From CAYLNG01 sp964497855 (GTDB lineage: Bacteria > Verrucomicrobiota > Kiritimatiellia > SS1-B-03-39 > UBA6053): a stretch of 6,185 nt of DNA. The notes below the pieces were generated by a model that was not told where the DNA came from, did no database searches, and saw only the letters and a program-made list of their open reading frames with translations. Where the stretch lies: NCBI GenBank assembly GCA_964497855.1, contig CAZCFM010000175.1, forward strand, positions 1 to 6,185. The letters run 5' to 3'. Shown one piece after another: positions 1-6,185 of this stretch. The position numbers and the translations under genes were made by a program. Each line of letters opens with the position of its first letter. Position 1 is the first letter of the stretch.

Positions 1-3000
1 ACCATCAGGCACACAGGGTGGCGCAACAAAACGCGGTGCTGGCGCTGAATCTCGGCGTGGCCCGCTTGCAGGAAACGGCGGGGGCGGACCAACGTGCCAC
101 GGCCACGGCGTCCTCGGTATCGCACACGGGAGCACCCGGCGGCACGCCGAGGCCGGGAACGGCGCAGTGGTCCGGAGTGTGGCGCGCGGGGGCATCTTCC
201 CGCGTGGACGGACGCGAGCCGCAACCGGAGATGCTGGATTGGCTGGTGTCTGGACGGATCACGCCAGCCGCGGCCTCATCGGTCACTCCAGGTCAGTATG
301 CCTCGGGCCTTCAGGAGGACGGTTCGACGACCCGCCCGGATGAGATCGTGCTGGTGGGCCGCGGCACGATGGGCGCGCCGGGTGGGCCAGCGGGCGTCTC
401 CGCCGCGGATTTTGTCGTGGCGCCCAAGGTGGAGTTGGACAATTTGGTGTACGCGTTTTGGGTGGGGGAAGAAAATGTGAAAGCCCGGATCAATGTCGCG
501 GATGAAACTCCCGGCACAATTTCCGGGGCGATGCGGCGGGTGTTTGCGCCCGGCGCGTCCCCGGTGAACGCGATGGCGGACCTGGAGTCCCTGCCGCTGG
601 TCAACCCCGTGTGGGAACGGGTGCACAGCGTCCCGGGTCAGAACCTGCTCTACCCGGCGGCGGCGCCCTGGCTGCGGCGCAATTTCCATTCCGCCACGCT
701 GACAGGGGCCTCCGTTTTGTCCAATCCCTCGGTTGGGGGTCTGAAGTCCGACCTGTCCCTGGCCTTTGAACTCGATGACGCGGCCTTCAACCGGACGGAG
801 TTCGCCCGGGCCCTGGTTTCCGCAGATCCCGTGAGAACCAATATCAACCAGAATTTCACCAACAGGGCGGTATTCGCGGAACGGGATCCGGGGCTGTATA
901 TCGCGGACCCTGGATCCAGCCCGAATACAGACTACTTGTCCGGCCCCTCCTGGCATTTCCTTCGGGATTTTTTCCGGCTTTATAAGGAGGCGGACCCGGT
1001 GACCGGCGTGATCACCAGCCGACCCATGTCCCCCAACCGGCCGGACGGCAACAACAACAGCCTCAACTCATTCATCAAAAGCAACACCGTCCCGAACCTC
1101 GGGTTCACAAACGAATCAAACGCGTTGCGACAACGGCACAGCAACCAGACCAAAACGCTTCCCACCGGCGTGGAGGTGGTGCCGGAATTCCAGCGGCTGG
1201 TGTTTCTGTATGGATTGAGGCTGATCGACGGCTCCCTGCATTTGATCATCGAGCCCATCGCGGTGGTCCACAACCCCTACAACATCCCTGTGGAAATGCC
1301 CGGCATGCTGGGGCTTTGGGCGCTGGTGGACCAGGCGATCATGGTGGAAACCTTTCTCCCCGCCGCGGCCGACAGCAACTCCGTCAGCCCCCACGCCACT
1401 GAATACAACGGGAACAGCTGGGCGGGCAAGGGGGCGGAACTGATGACCATCCTGCACCCGGATGGACGGGACACCACCCTTCCCTTTGTGCTTCGGCACA
1501 ACAGATCGGGCACCCAGCCCATCCGTTTCGAGCCAGGCGAAATCAAATATTTCACGAGTGGACTTTCGCGCACGGAAGTGGTCAGCCCGGGTGATATCCG
1601 GGTGTTTGAACTGGTGGAGGGATTGAATCCCGCCACCCTCTTTCAAGGGCACGGCTACGCCTATCCCCTGGATTATTCGCGGCGCGTTGGAACCGGATTT
1701 GAGCATGGGCCGCTGGTTCTCCCGCCCGGGGGAACGGTATTCGCCCATCTTCAAGCCACCCCGGGACCCAACCGACGGACGGACCGGGACGTTCCGGGCA
1801 TTGCGAATATCGGGAGACACCGCGGCGGACCGGGTGAATACGGGGGATTCCACCTGTACCATTTGCGGGAGAATCAGCTCAATGACGACTTCAATTCCCG
1901 CTTCCCCGCCAGGCCGACCATGATCTCCCACACACAGCGCGGCAACGTTCCCTATGCCGATCTGCGCGAGTTGCGCCTCTGGCCGGACGAGATCCTCGGG
2001 GGCGAATTTTATGTGCAGAACTCCCCCAAGCGGCGTTTCACCGAAGCGGAACTCAGCCAGGTCCGCTACTTCGCCGCAAACGATTTCTATTTAAAGCCGG
2101 TCAACGACGACCAGACCCGCTCCAACAACATAAACCCCATCGATGTGTTCAGCCAGCACAACCCCCGCGCTCCGATCGGGGTTCCCTGGGAGACGGGCGG
2201 ACGCGGGGTGAACGGCACCCGCATCGTGCAAACTTGGAGCATCCACAACCGGCATCTGCAGGACGGCAGACCGGACGGGGTGTTCGGCACGGGACTGGAC
2301 GGACGCCGGGGGCTTTGGGGGGACGGACTTTTCGCCCAGGAAGGAGGCGTGGAAACCGTGGTTCTCTATGAGATCCCGCGCGAACCCATGGGGAATCTGG
2401 TTCAGTTTTCCCATGCCCCCCTCTCCTTCTGGACCTACCAGCCCATGCACGCGCTGGGCAACTCCCGCGCCAACGCCCACATCCCCAGGGACCAGATCTG
2501 GCATAAGTCGGATGTGGAACTCTTCAGCGGGACGGTTTCCTTCCAGTTTGACAATGCGTATTTGCTCAATGAGGCGCTGTGGGACGGATACTTTTTCTCC
2601 GGCATCACGGGATGGAACGGCCCCGGCGCCTCCGCCGAATCCCTGGGCAATGCCATCACTCGCTTTGTGTCGAATCCCGAGTCACTTGCCACCCTGCATC
2701 CCCGGCTCAGGCTCCTGAACCCGGGCATGGCGAATCCAGCGGTAGCCGGGCTGGATCTCACGGAATACAACGCGCCCCAAACCAGTGCGAGCCGTCTGCG
2801 TCCCCACAACCGCGTGGCGCAGCACGTGTTGATGGAGGGGGGCTTCAATGTGAACAGCGTGTCAGTGGACGCGTGGAGGGCGGTGCTTTCCGGGCTCTCG
2901 GGCCAGGGTGTGGTGCGCGTGGACGCCGCCGGGCGCCTCAACCTTCAAAACGTGGCTCCCCAACTCCCCTTTGGCGCCCAGGCGGCCTACAGGGGCGGAT

Positions 3001-3632
3001 CGGGACAGGGAGAGGCCTACAGCGGCCACCGCCCGCTGAGCGCGGATGAGGTGAACCAGCTCGCCAGCGCCATCGTGGCGGAAATCCGCGGGCGGAACAG
3101 CTCCAGGGGCGGACCTTTTCTGTCGATGGGCGAATTTCTGAACCGACGTCTGCTTGCCGACAACCACCCGGACGCCGCCCAGGGACTCGCGGGAGTTTTG
3201 CAGGCCGCGATCCACCGGGTCGAATCGATCAACGAAGAGGTGGAAAACGCATGGGGAACCGCGCCAAATCTGAATGGGTTTTTCACGTGGCGCGGGGGAC
3301 CCGACGAGGTGCGGGTACCCTACATTGAATCCAACGCTTTCGGTCCCACCACCCGGCGGGGCATGAGCCAACACCTGGACCAACGCGCCATTCTCTCCGT
3401 AATCGGCTCATCCTCCACGGTGCGCTCCGACACCTTCCGCGTGCGCGCCTATGGCGCCACACCCGGCGGAGCGCAGGCCTGGTGCGAGGCGATCGTACAA
3501 CGGGTCCCGGATTTTGTGGATCCCTCCGACCCGCCCGCCGCTCCCCTCGAAGTTGTCAACGACGTGAACAAACGTTTCGGCCGGAAATTCCGGATAGTGT
3601 CTTTCCAATGGTTGAACCCCGATGAGATTTAA
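1..3632 (+). CDS. Giant GspK-like / Verru_Chthon-type exported protein, 5'-partial
   Basis: The frame is open from the first complete codon (position 3) to TAA at 3630-3632. GTG at 18 is the first possible start codon, but the residues before and after it (HQAHR, then AQQNAVLALNLGVARLQ and AGADQRATA) read as the middle of a family in which they follow a prepilin-like N-terminal membrane helix, so the true start is probably upstream. Residues below count from the GTG. Recognisable blocks are GPSW (309-312), NPYN (419-422) and LLNEALWDGYFF (849-860). Then comes a GspK-like tail: FNVNS (943-947), GPFLSMGEF (1032-1040), SDTFRVRAYG (1137-1146) and AWCEAIVQR (1154-1162). In GspK the equivalent pieces are NVNTA, a helix-hairpin-helix-like element with 'pF.s..El', and a closing 'S..F.v' strand. 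There is one cysteine (1156) in 1204 residues, fitting an envelope location. I recall similar proteins only from Verrucomicrobiota, some named Verru_Chthon cassette proteins; which cassette member this is remains unsettled. A role as pseudopilus tip or surface-appendage component is inferred. The next gene overlaps it. Confidence 0.82.
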   Translation, partial: HQAHRVAQQNAVLALNLGVARLQETAGADQRATATASSVSHTGAPGGTPRPGTAQWSGVWRAGASSRVDGREPQPEMLDWLVSGRITPAAASSVTPGQYASGLQEDGSTTRPDEIVLVGRGTMGAPGGPAGVSAADFVVAPKVELDNLVYAFWVGEENVKARINVADETPGTISGAMRRVFAPGASPVNAMADLESLPLVNPVWERVHSVPGQNLLYPAAAPWLRRNFHSATLTGASVLSNPSVGGLKSDLSLAFELDDAAFNRTEFARALVSADPVRTNINQNFTNRAVFAERDPGLYIADPGSSPNTDYLSGPSWHFLRDFFRLYKEADPVTGVITSRPMSPNRPDGNNNSLNSFIKSNTVPNLGFTNESNALRQRHSNQTKTLPTGVEVVPEFQRLVFLYGLRLIDGSLHLIIEPIAVVHNPYNIPVEMPGMLGLWALVDQAIMVETFLPAAADSNSVSPHATEYNGNSWAGKGAELMTILHPDGRDTTLPFVLRHNRSGTQPIRFEPGEIKYFTSGLSRTEVVSPGDIRVFELVEGLNPATLFQGHGYAYPLDYSRRVGTGFEHGPLVLPPGGTVFAHLQATPGPNRRTDRDVPGIANIGRHRGGPGEYGGFHLYHLRENQLNDDFNSRFPARPTMISHTQRGNVPYADLRELRLWPDEILGGEFYVQNSPKRRFTEAELSQVRYFAANDFYLKPVNDDQTRSNNINPIDVFSQHNPRAPIGVPWETGGRGVNGTRIVQTWSIHNRHLQDGRPDGVFGTGLDGRRGLWGDGLFAQEGGVETVVLYEIPREPMGNLVQFSHAPLSFWTYQPMHALGNSRANAHIPRDQIWHKSDVELFSGTVSFQFDNAYLLNEALWDGYFFSGITGWNGPGASAESLGNAITRFVSNPESLATLHPRLRLLNPGMANPAVAGLDLTEYNAPQTSASRLRPHNRVAQHVLMEGGFNVNSVSVDAWRAVLSGLSGQGVVRVDAAGRLNLQNVAPQLPFGAQAAYRGGSGQGEAYSGHRPLSADEVNQLASAIVAEIRGRNSSRGGPFLSMGEFLNRRLLADNHPDAAQGLAGVLQAAIHRVESINEEVENAWGTAPNLNGFFTWRGGPDEVRVPYIESNAFGPTTRRGMSQHLDQRAILSVIGSSSTVRSDTFRVRAYGATPGGAQAWCEAIVQRVPDFVDPSDPPAAPLEVVNDVNKRFGRKFRIVSFQWLNPDEI
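3622..3632 (+). promoter_or_regulatory. Overlapping stop/start, likely translational coupling
   Basis: The ATG at 3622-3624 lies inside the last codons of the upstream gene, whose TAA is at 3630-3632; the alternative ATG at 3643 is 10 bases past that stop. Neither is preceded by a purine-rich ribosome binding site at normal spacing. A terminating ribosome would sit close enough to reinitiate at either start. This supports one transcript and linked expression of the two genes. Which start is used cannot be decided from the sequence; the signal peptide favours 3643. Confidence 0.55.
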
Positions 3633-4380
3633 GTTGATTCCCATGAACAATCCAATTGGCGCGCGATGCCTCCGCACCCTGGCCGCTGCCCTGATGGTGG
3701 TGGCTCTTCCTCTTTCCGCTCAAGCCCCGAAAGAGGCTCCACCCATCGATGTGCGGTTCCGGTGTCTGGCCTGGAAATTCTCCCCGCAGGTTCCCCTCGA
3801 ATTTTTTTCCGGAGGAAAATGGAACGCCATTGTGGGTCTGAACACCTTCCACCGCAGCGTGGATCCCTATCATTACGTTGGCCAAAATCCGGCGGTGTTT
3901 TACATGCGGGATCAGGCAGGAGAGCGGCTCCCGGTTTGTGAGGTCGATTTCTCAGGCAACTACCTCGAGCCCCTGCTCCTCTTCACCCAGACACCGCGCG
4001 CGGCCGGGGAAGGCCCCCGCTACCACGCGGTGCTCTTTGAGGATCACGACAGCCGTTTCCCCCCCGGTTCTTTTCAGTTTGTGAACATGAGTCGCATGGC
4101 CCTGAACGGAAAGATCGGGGAGGCTACCTTTCAGCTTGACGCGGGAAGGCAAATGAATCTGAAACCAAACATCGCGGATACCCGGCGCGCCGTGCATTTT
4201 CTTCTCGCCACCCGGGAAGAGTCGGGGGAGACGCGCATCCTCCAAAGCACCTACATGCAATACGATTCCGACACCAAGCACCTGACCTTTGTGCTCCCGC
4301 ATCCGAACGGACGCGGAAACGTCAACACCTTCACCATCACCCAACAAAAGAGAGAGGATCAGGCGCGCCCGGCGCCCTAA
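3622..4380 (+). CDS. Secreted protein of unknown function, coupled to the GspK-like gene
   Basis: This is a 252-codon frame. ATG at 3622 overlaps the end of the preceding gene by 11 bp; a second ATG at 3643 gives a 245-residue form with a cleaner signal peptide. From Met8 the layout is a basic n-region (ARCLR), a hydrophobic core (TLAAALMVVALPL) and SAQA, with probable signal peptidase I cleavage after residue 35. Neither start has a convincing Shine-Dalgarno sequence, so translation probably depends on ribosomes finishing the upstream gene. The mature part has no further membrane segment and looks rich in beta strands. It contains VRFRCLAW (44-51), PPGSFQFVNMS (147-157) and a stretch around FQLDAGRQMNL. 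Two cysteines (48 and 106) could form a disulfide. The 'VRFR-C-AW' opening and the 'PPGSFxFxNxS' block are familiar to me from uncharacterised secreted proteins of Verrucomicrobiota beside the large protein. No biochemical function can be assigned; an envelope partner of the upstream protein is an inference from coupling. An insertion sequence begins one base after its stop, but the C-terminus appears natural. Confidence 0.8.
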   Translation: MRFKLIPMNNPIGARCLRTLAAALMVVALPLSAQAPKEAPPIDVRFRCLAWKFSPQVPLEFFSGGKWNAIVGLNTFHRSVDPYHYVGQNPAVFYMRDQAGERLPVCEVDFSGNYLEPLLLFTQTPRAAGEGPRYHAVLFEDHDSRFPPGSFQFVNMSRMALNGKIGEATFQLDAGRQMNLKPNIADTRRAVHFLLATREESGETRILQSTYMQYDSDTKHLTFVLPHPNGRGNVNTFTITQQKREDQARPAP

Positions 4381-4381
4381 A

Positions 4382-4418
4382 CCTAAAAACCGAGATGGGA
4401 TATTGAGTTTAGAGGGAT
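4382..4418 (+). repeat. Left terminal inverted repeat (IRL)
   Basis: The outer 20 bases (4382-4401) match the reverse complement of 6111-6130 at 17 of 20 positions. After a 3-base unmatched stretch, a second block (4405-4418, GAGTTTAGAGGGAT) matches the complement of 6096-6108 with one mismatch and one gap. The two blocks probably are the cleavage-site and transposase-binding portions of the end. The inner block also holds most of the -35 element of the transposase promoter, so transposase binding here could repress its own gene. Confidence 0.85.
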
Positions 4419-4432
4419 AACTGATTTATATT
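4403..4432 (+). promoter_or_regulatory. Probable transposase promoter, giving a leaderless or near-leaderless mRNA
   Basis: TTGAGT (4403-4408) resembles a -35 box (4 of 6 to TTGACA) and TATATT (4427-4432) a -10 box (5 of 6 to TATAAT), 18 bp apart. This is the only AT-rich stretch of the neighbourhood. Transcription would start about 6-8 bases past the -10 box, that is at 4438-4440, on or next to the ATG at 4440. The -35 box overlaps the inner part of the left inverted repeat, a common arrangement in insertion sequences. Sigma-70-like rules are assumed for this organism. Confidence 0.5.
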
Positions 4433-4438
4433 TAGAGG
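4408..4438 (+). repeat. Direct repeat TTTAGAGG x2 around the -10 region
   Basis: TTTAGAGG occurs at 4408-4415 and again at 4431-4438, start-to-start distance 23 bp. The first copy lies in the inner block of the left inverted repeat, and the second runs from the end of the -10 box to one base before the transposase start codon. Paired sites about two helical turns apart could be a binding site for the transposase or a host factor. With only 8-bp units, chance is a real alternative. Confidence 0.35.
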
Positions 4439-4439
4439 C

Positions 4440-6035
4440 ATGAGCCAGAAAGAATCCGCCGAATCTCCTCACCCAACGGGTGAGTCCATTTCCCGTCGTT
4501 TTCCCTCGCTTCCCGTTCCCTCTGGCGCGTGGCCGGTGGACACCCCCGGCGGTCGCATCTACGCCGAATGGTCCGAGGAGACCCCCACGACCCGCGAGGG
4601 GCAGCTGTTGTTCTTCGCACAGTTTCTTCAGGCGAGTCATCTCTGGGAGAGGTTTCTGAAAAACTGTCCCCTGCATTACCACGGCAACCGGGGCAGTGGC
4701 GCGAAGAACGTGATGGGAACCCTGCTGCTGAGCATCCTCTGCGGGCATTGGCGCTATGCGCACATCAACTCCGTGCGGGGGGATTCGGTCAATGCGGCCG
4801 CGTTGGGGCTGGATCGTCTGACCAGTGAGGATGTGGTGCGAAGCGCCATGAAACGGATACCCGAAACAGAAGGTCTGGACTGGGTGCAGGGCCATCTGTT
4901 GGCCTCCATCGATCCCGTGTTGGACCAACCGTGGATCCTGGACATTGACAACACGGTGAAGTGCGTCTACGGGAACCAGCAGGGGGCGGAAAAAGGGTAT
5001 AATCCGACGAAACCGGGGAGACCCAGCCTGAACTATCACAGCTACTTCATGGCGAACACACGGATCTGTTTGGGGGTGGATGTGTGTTCGGGCAAAAAGC
5101 ACAGCGGGAAAGAGGGCATGAGAGGGCTCTGGCGTCTGCTCAAATCCCTGCCGCGAGCCAAGTGGCCGACGTTCGTCCGGGGAGACTGCGGGTACGGGAA
5201 TGAAGAGAACATGGTGAACTGCGAGCAGGAAGCCTTGCCCTACGTATTCAAACTTCGGATGACCCGGGGAGTGAAATCGCTGGTGAGGGCGTGCATGCGG
5301 CAAGACAAGGCGTGGCAGGACGCAGGCAAGGGCTGGGAGACGATGGAGGCACGCCTGAAGCTGCATGGATGGACGCGCAGCCGTCGGGTGATCGTTGTCC
5401 GAGAAGCGGTGGCCGTGGCCCCCGTGGACGGACGCAGGCGTGGACGGGATGTGCAGCAGGAACTCGAATGGGCCGAGGGCTTTCAGGCCGGCATCGCCCC
5501 TTGGAGCGGGAAAATCAGTGTGGTGGTCACCTCGTTGGACGCCACGCAGCTTCCCCTGGTGGCCATCCCTCAATTGTATCGGGAGCGCGCCGATGCGGAA
5601 AACATCTACGACGAGCTCAAGAATCAGTGGGGCTGGAATGGGTTCACGACCCGGAAACTCGCCCCCACGCGCCTGATGGCCAACTTGGTGGCCCTGTTCT
5701 ACAACTGGTGGCATCTGTATGTGAGGCTGTATGATGCGGAACACCACCGCGAGGCGATCACCAGTCGTCCGGCACTGATGCAGGGAGTGGGCCGTCAGAC
5801 CACCAGCGGGGGACAACGCAAGGTGCTCATCACGCTGGTGCATGAAAAAGCCGAACTCATCGCGCGGCTGGTGACGTTCAACAGCAAGCAGATGCAGGAG
5901 TTCATGCGCATCACGGAGCGATGGACCATTGGCCAGAAGTGGCATACCCTTCTGACCCTCATTTTTCGTCCCATGCTCGGTGGAAAGTGGCTCAGCGGGG
6001 TGCCCCCCGACGCCGCCCCCCTCTTGTCAGGCTGA
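4440..6035 (+). CDS. IS1380-type DDE transposase
   Basis: This 531-residue protein would cut and join DNA at the ends of the surrounding element. ATG at 4440 is the first start codon after an in-frame TGA at 4422-4424. Catalytic candidates are D170 in LDIDNTV (167-173, followed by YGNQQGAEKGYNP, typical of the family), D249 in RGDCGYGNE (247-255), and E387 in the signature YRERADAENIYDELK (380-394), which fits Y-(2)-R-(3)-E-(6)-K exactly (Y380, R383, E387, K394). The 138 residues between D249 and E387 leave room for the beta-strand insertion domain of IS4-like transposases. Residues 1 to about 150 should hold the DNA-binding part; the first ~35 are Pro/Ser-rich and probably disordered. The segment after the YREK motif (NLVALFYNWWHLYVRLY) matches the conserved helix with a Tyr-Asn pair in this group. 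The frame is intact with no missing catalytic residue. There is no proper Shine-Dalgarno: AGAGG at 4434-4438 is only one base from the ATG. Assignment to IS1380 rather than another IS4-like family is likely but not proven. Confidence 0.9.
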   Translation: MSQKESAESPHPTGESISRRFPSLPVPSGAWPVDTPGGRIYAEWSEETPTTREGQLLFFAQFLQASHLWERFLKNCPLHYHGNRGSGAKNVMGTLLLSILCGHWRYAHINSVRGDSVNAAALGLDRLTSEDVVRSAMKRIPETEGLDWVQGHLLASIDPVLDQPWILDIDNTVKCVYGNQQGAEKGYNPTKPGRPSLNYHSYFMANTRICLGVDVCSGKKHSGKEGMRGLWRLLKSLPRAKWPTFVRGDCGYGNEENMVNCEQEALPYVFKLRMTRGVKSLVRACMRQDKAWQDAGKGWETMEARLKLHGWTRSRRVIVVREAVAVAPVDGRRRGRDVQQELEWAEGFQAGIAPWSGKISVVVTSLDATQLPLVAIPQLYRERADAENIYDELKNQWGWNGFTTRKLAPTRLMANLVALFYNWWHLYVRLYDAEHHREAITSRPALMQGVGRQTTSGGQRKVLITLVHEKAELIARLVTFNSKQMQEFMRITERWTIGQKWHTLLTLIFRPMLGGKWLSGVPPDAAPLLSG

Positions 6036-6072
6036 GGGTACCGGCTTCTGACACGTTTGTTGCCCCGCGCGC

Positions 6073-6093
6073 GAGCTCCGTCCACGGCAGCTC
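6073..6093 (+). other. Hairpin between transposase stop and right end
   Basis: GAGCT (6073-6077) pairs with AGCTC (6089-6093), and CCG (6078-6080) with CGG (6085-6087), leaving a TCCA loop and one bulged C (6088). This makes an 8-bp GC-rich stem. It lies 37 bases past the transposase stop and just inside the right inverted repeat. No run of T follows, so it is not a standard intrinsic terminator. It might slow transcription, protect the mRNA 3' end, or be incidental in GC-rich DNA. Confidence 0.35.
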
Positions 6094-6095
6094 CG

Positions 6096-6130
6096 ATCCC
6101 TTACACTCGCATTCTATCTCCGTTTTTAGG
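6096..6130 (-). repeat. Right terminal inverted repeat (IRR)
   Basis: Read on the minus strand it begins CCTAAAAACGGAGAT and pairs with the left end at 17 of the outer 20 positions. An inner block at 6096-6108 matches the left end with one mismatch and one gap, after a 2-base spacer instead of 3. The last base of the element is taken as G6130, because outward of it the two ends no longer match. Confidence 0.85.
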
Positions 6131-6185
6131 GTAACGGTCTTCTTTACCAAAGGCTGGTGCCCGGCGGATGAAACATGGCGCATCC
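6131..6185. other. Right flank of the insertion, unassigned
   Basis: These 55 bases lie outside the element. ATG codons at 6168 and 6175 (+ strand) each open a frame that runs to the window end, but too few codons are visible to call a gene. GGTAA (6130-6134) and TTACC (6144-6148) could form a short weak stem. Nothing here shows whether the DNA originally continued directly from the gene ending at 4380. Confidence 0.3.

Larger units (their letters stand above)
4382..6130 (+). mobile_element. IS1380-type insertion sequence, apparently complete
   Basis: The element is 1749 bp, bounded by imperfect inverted repeats that begin CCTAAAAAC on the left and end GTTTTTAGG on the right, and it carries one intact DDE transposase. 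Ends starting CCT, a length of about 1.6-2 kb and a single long transposase frame fit the IS1380 family, whose member ISEcp1 also has ends starting CCTA. The family normally duplicates 4-5 bp of target. Here the left flank is TAAA (4378-4381) and the right flank GTAA (6131-6134), sharing only TAA, so no perfect duplication is seen. This could reflect mutation after insertion, recombination between copies, or one-ended movement. The element lies in the same direction as the two genes upstream and begins one base after the stop codon at 4378-4380. The intact frame and ends suggest it may still be mobile. Confidence 0.85.

Noticed and set aside
18..20. GTG at 18 as the true start of the first gene
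   Set aside because: The frame is open to the window edge, no ribosome binding site precedes it, and the residues around it read as mid-protein in the family, lacking the expected membrane helix.
276..956. Minus-strand frames of 226 codons (276-956) and 271 codons (1116-1931) inside the giant gene
   Set aside because: Their residue composition is that of a reverse-strand shadow, with no known domain, and they overlap a frame with clear family motifs.
206..5440. Scattered copies of a short GGACGGACGC-like string (near 206, 2298 and 5425)
   Set aside because: They lie in coding regions of unrelated proteins with different surroundings; GC-rich codon use explains them.
4383..5945. A 520-codon open frame on the minus strand, antisense to the transposase
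   Set aside because: It mirrors the high-GC transposase frame, has a His/Pro/Arg-rich composition with no recognisable motif, and starts inside a strongly supported gene. Long antisense frames are common in GC-rich coding DNA.
6036..6130. An outward-facing promoter at the right end, as known in ISEcp1
   Set aside because: The region is GC-rich and I see no -35/-10 pair with acceptable spacing directed to the right.
5992..6183. Minus-strand 63-codon frame crossing the right end of the insertion
   Set aside because: It runs from flank DNA across the IS end into the antisense of the transposase, so it cannot be a conserved gene.

Overview
The window reads as chromosomal DNA of a GC-rich member of the phylum Verrucomicrobiota. 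The assignment rests on protein style: the first two reading frames match, from memory, a large exported protein and a small secreted partner that I know only from that phylum. No rRNA or other taxonomic marker is present, so the phylum call is an inference. All three genes lie on the + strand.

Positions 1-3632 hold the 3' part of a very large gene (more than 1200 codons) whose start lies upstream of the window. Its first visible residues look like the segment that follows a prepilin-type membrane helix. Its last ~260 residues follow the layout of GspK, the minor pseudopilin at the tip of type II secretion pseudopili. A second gene, 3622-4380, overlaps it by 11 bp and encodes a ~250-residue protein with a signal peptide. 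The pair looks translationally coupled and probably belongs to a larger envelope or pseudopilus-like cluster extending upstream.

Positions 4382-6130 form an apparently complete insertion sequence of the IS1380 type (about 1.75 kb). It begins one base after the stop codon of the second gene. It has imperfect terminal inverted repeats starting CCTAAAAAC and one intact 531-codon DDE transposase with the Y-(2)-R-(3)-E-(6)-K signature. A promoter in the left end is placed so that the mRNA would be leaderless or nearly so. A perfect target duplication is not visible.

The last 55 bases (6131-6185) are right flank, too short to assign. I see no tRNA, rRNA, CRISPR array, riboswitch or phage attachment site. 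The most interesting object is the giant GspK-like protein with its coupled secreted partner; the mobile element is a passenger next to it.
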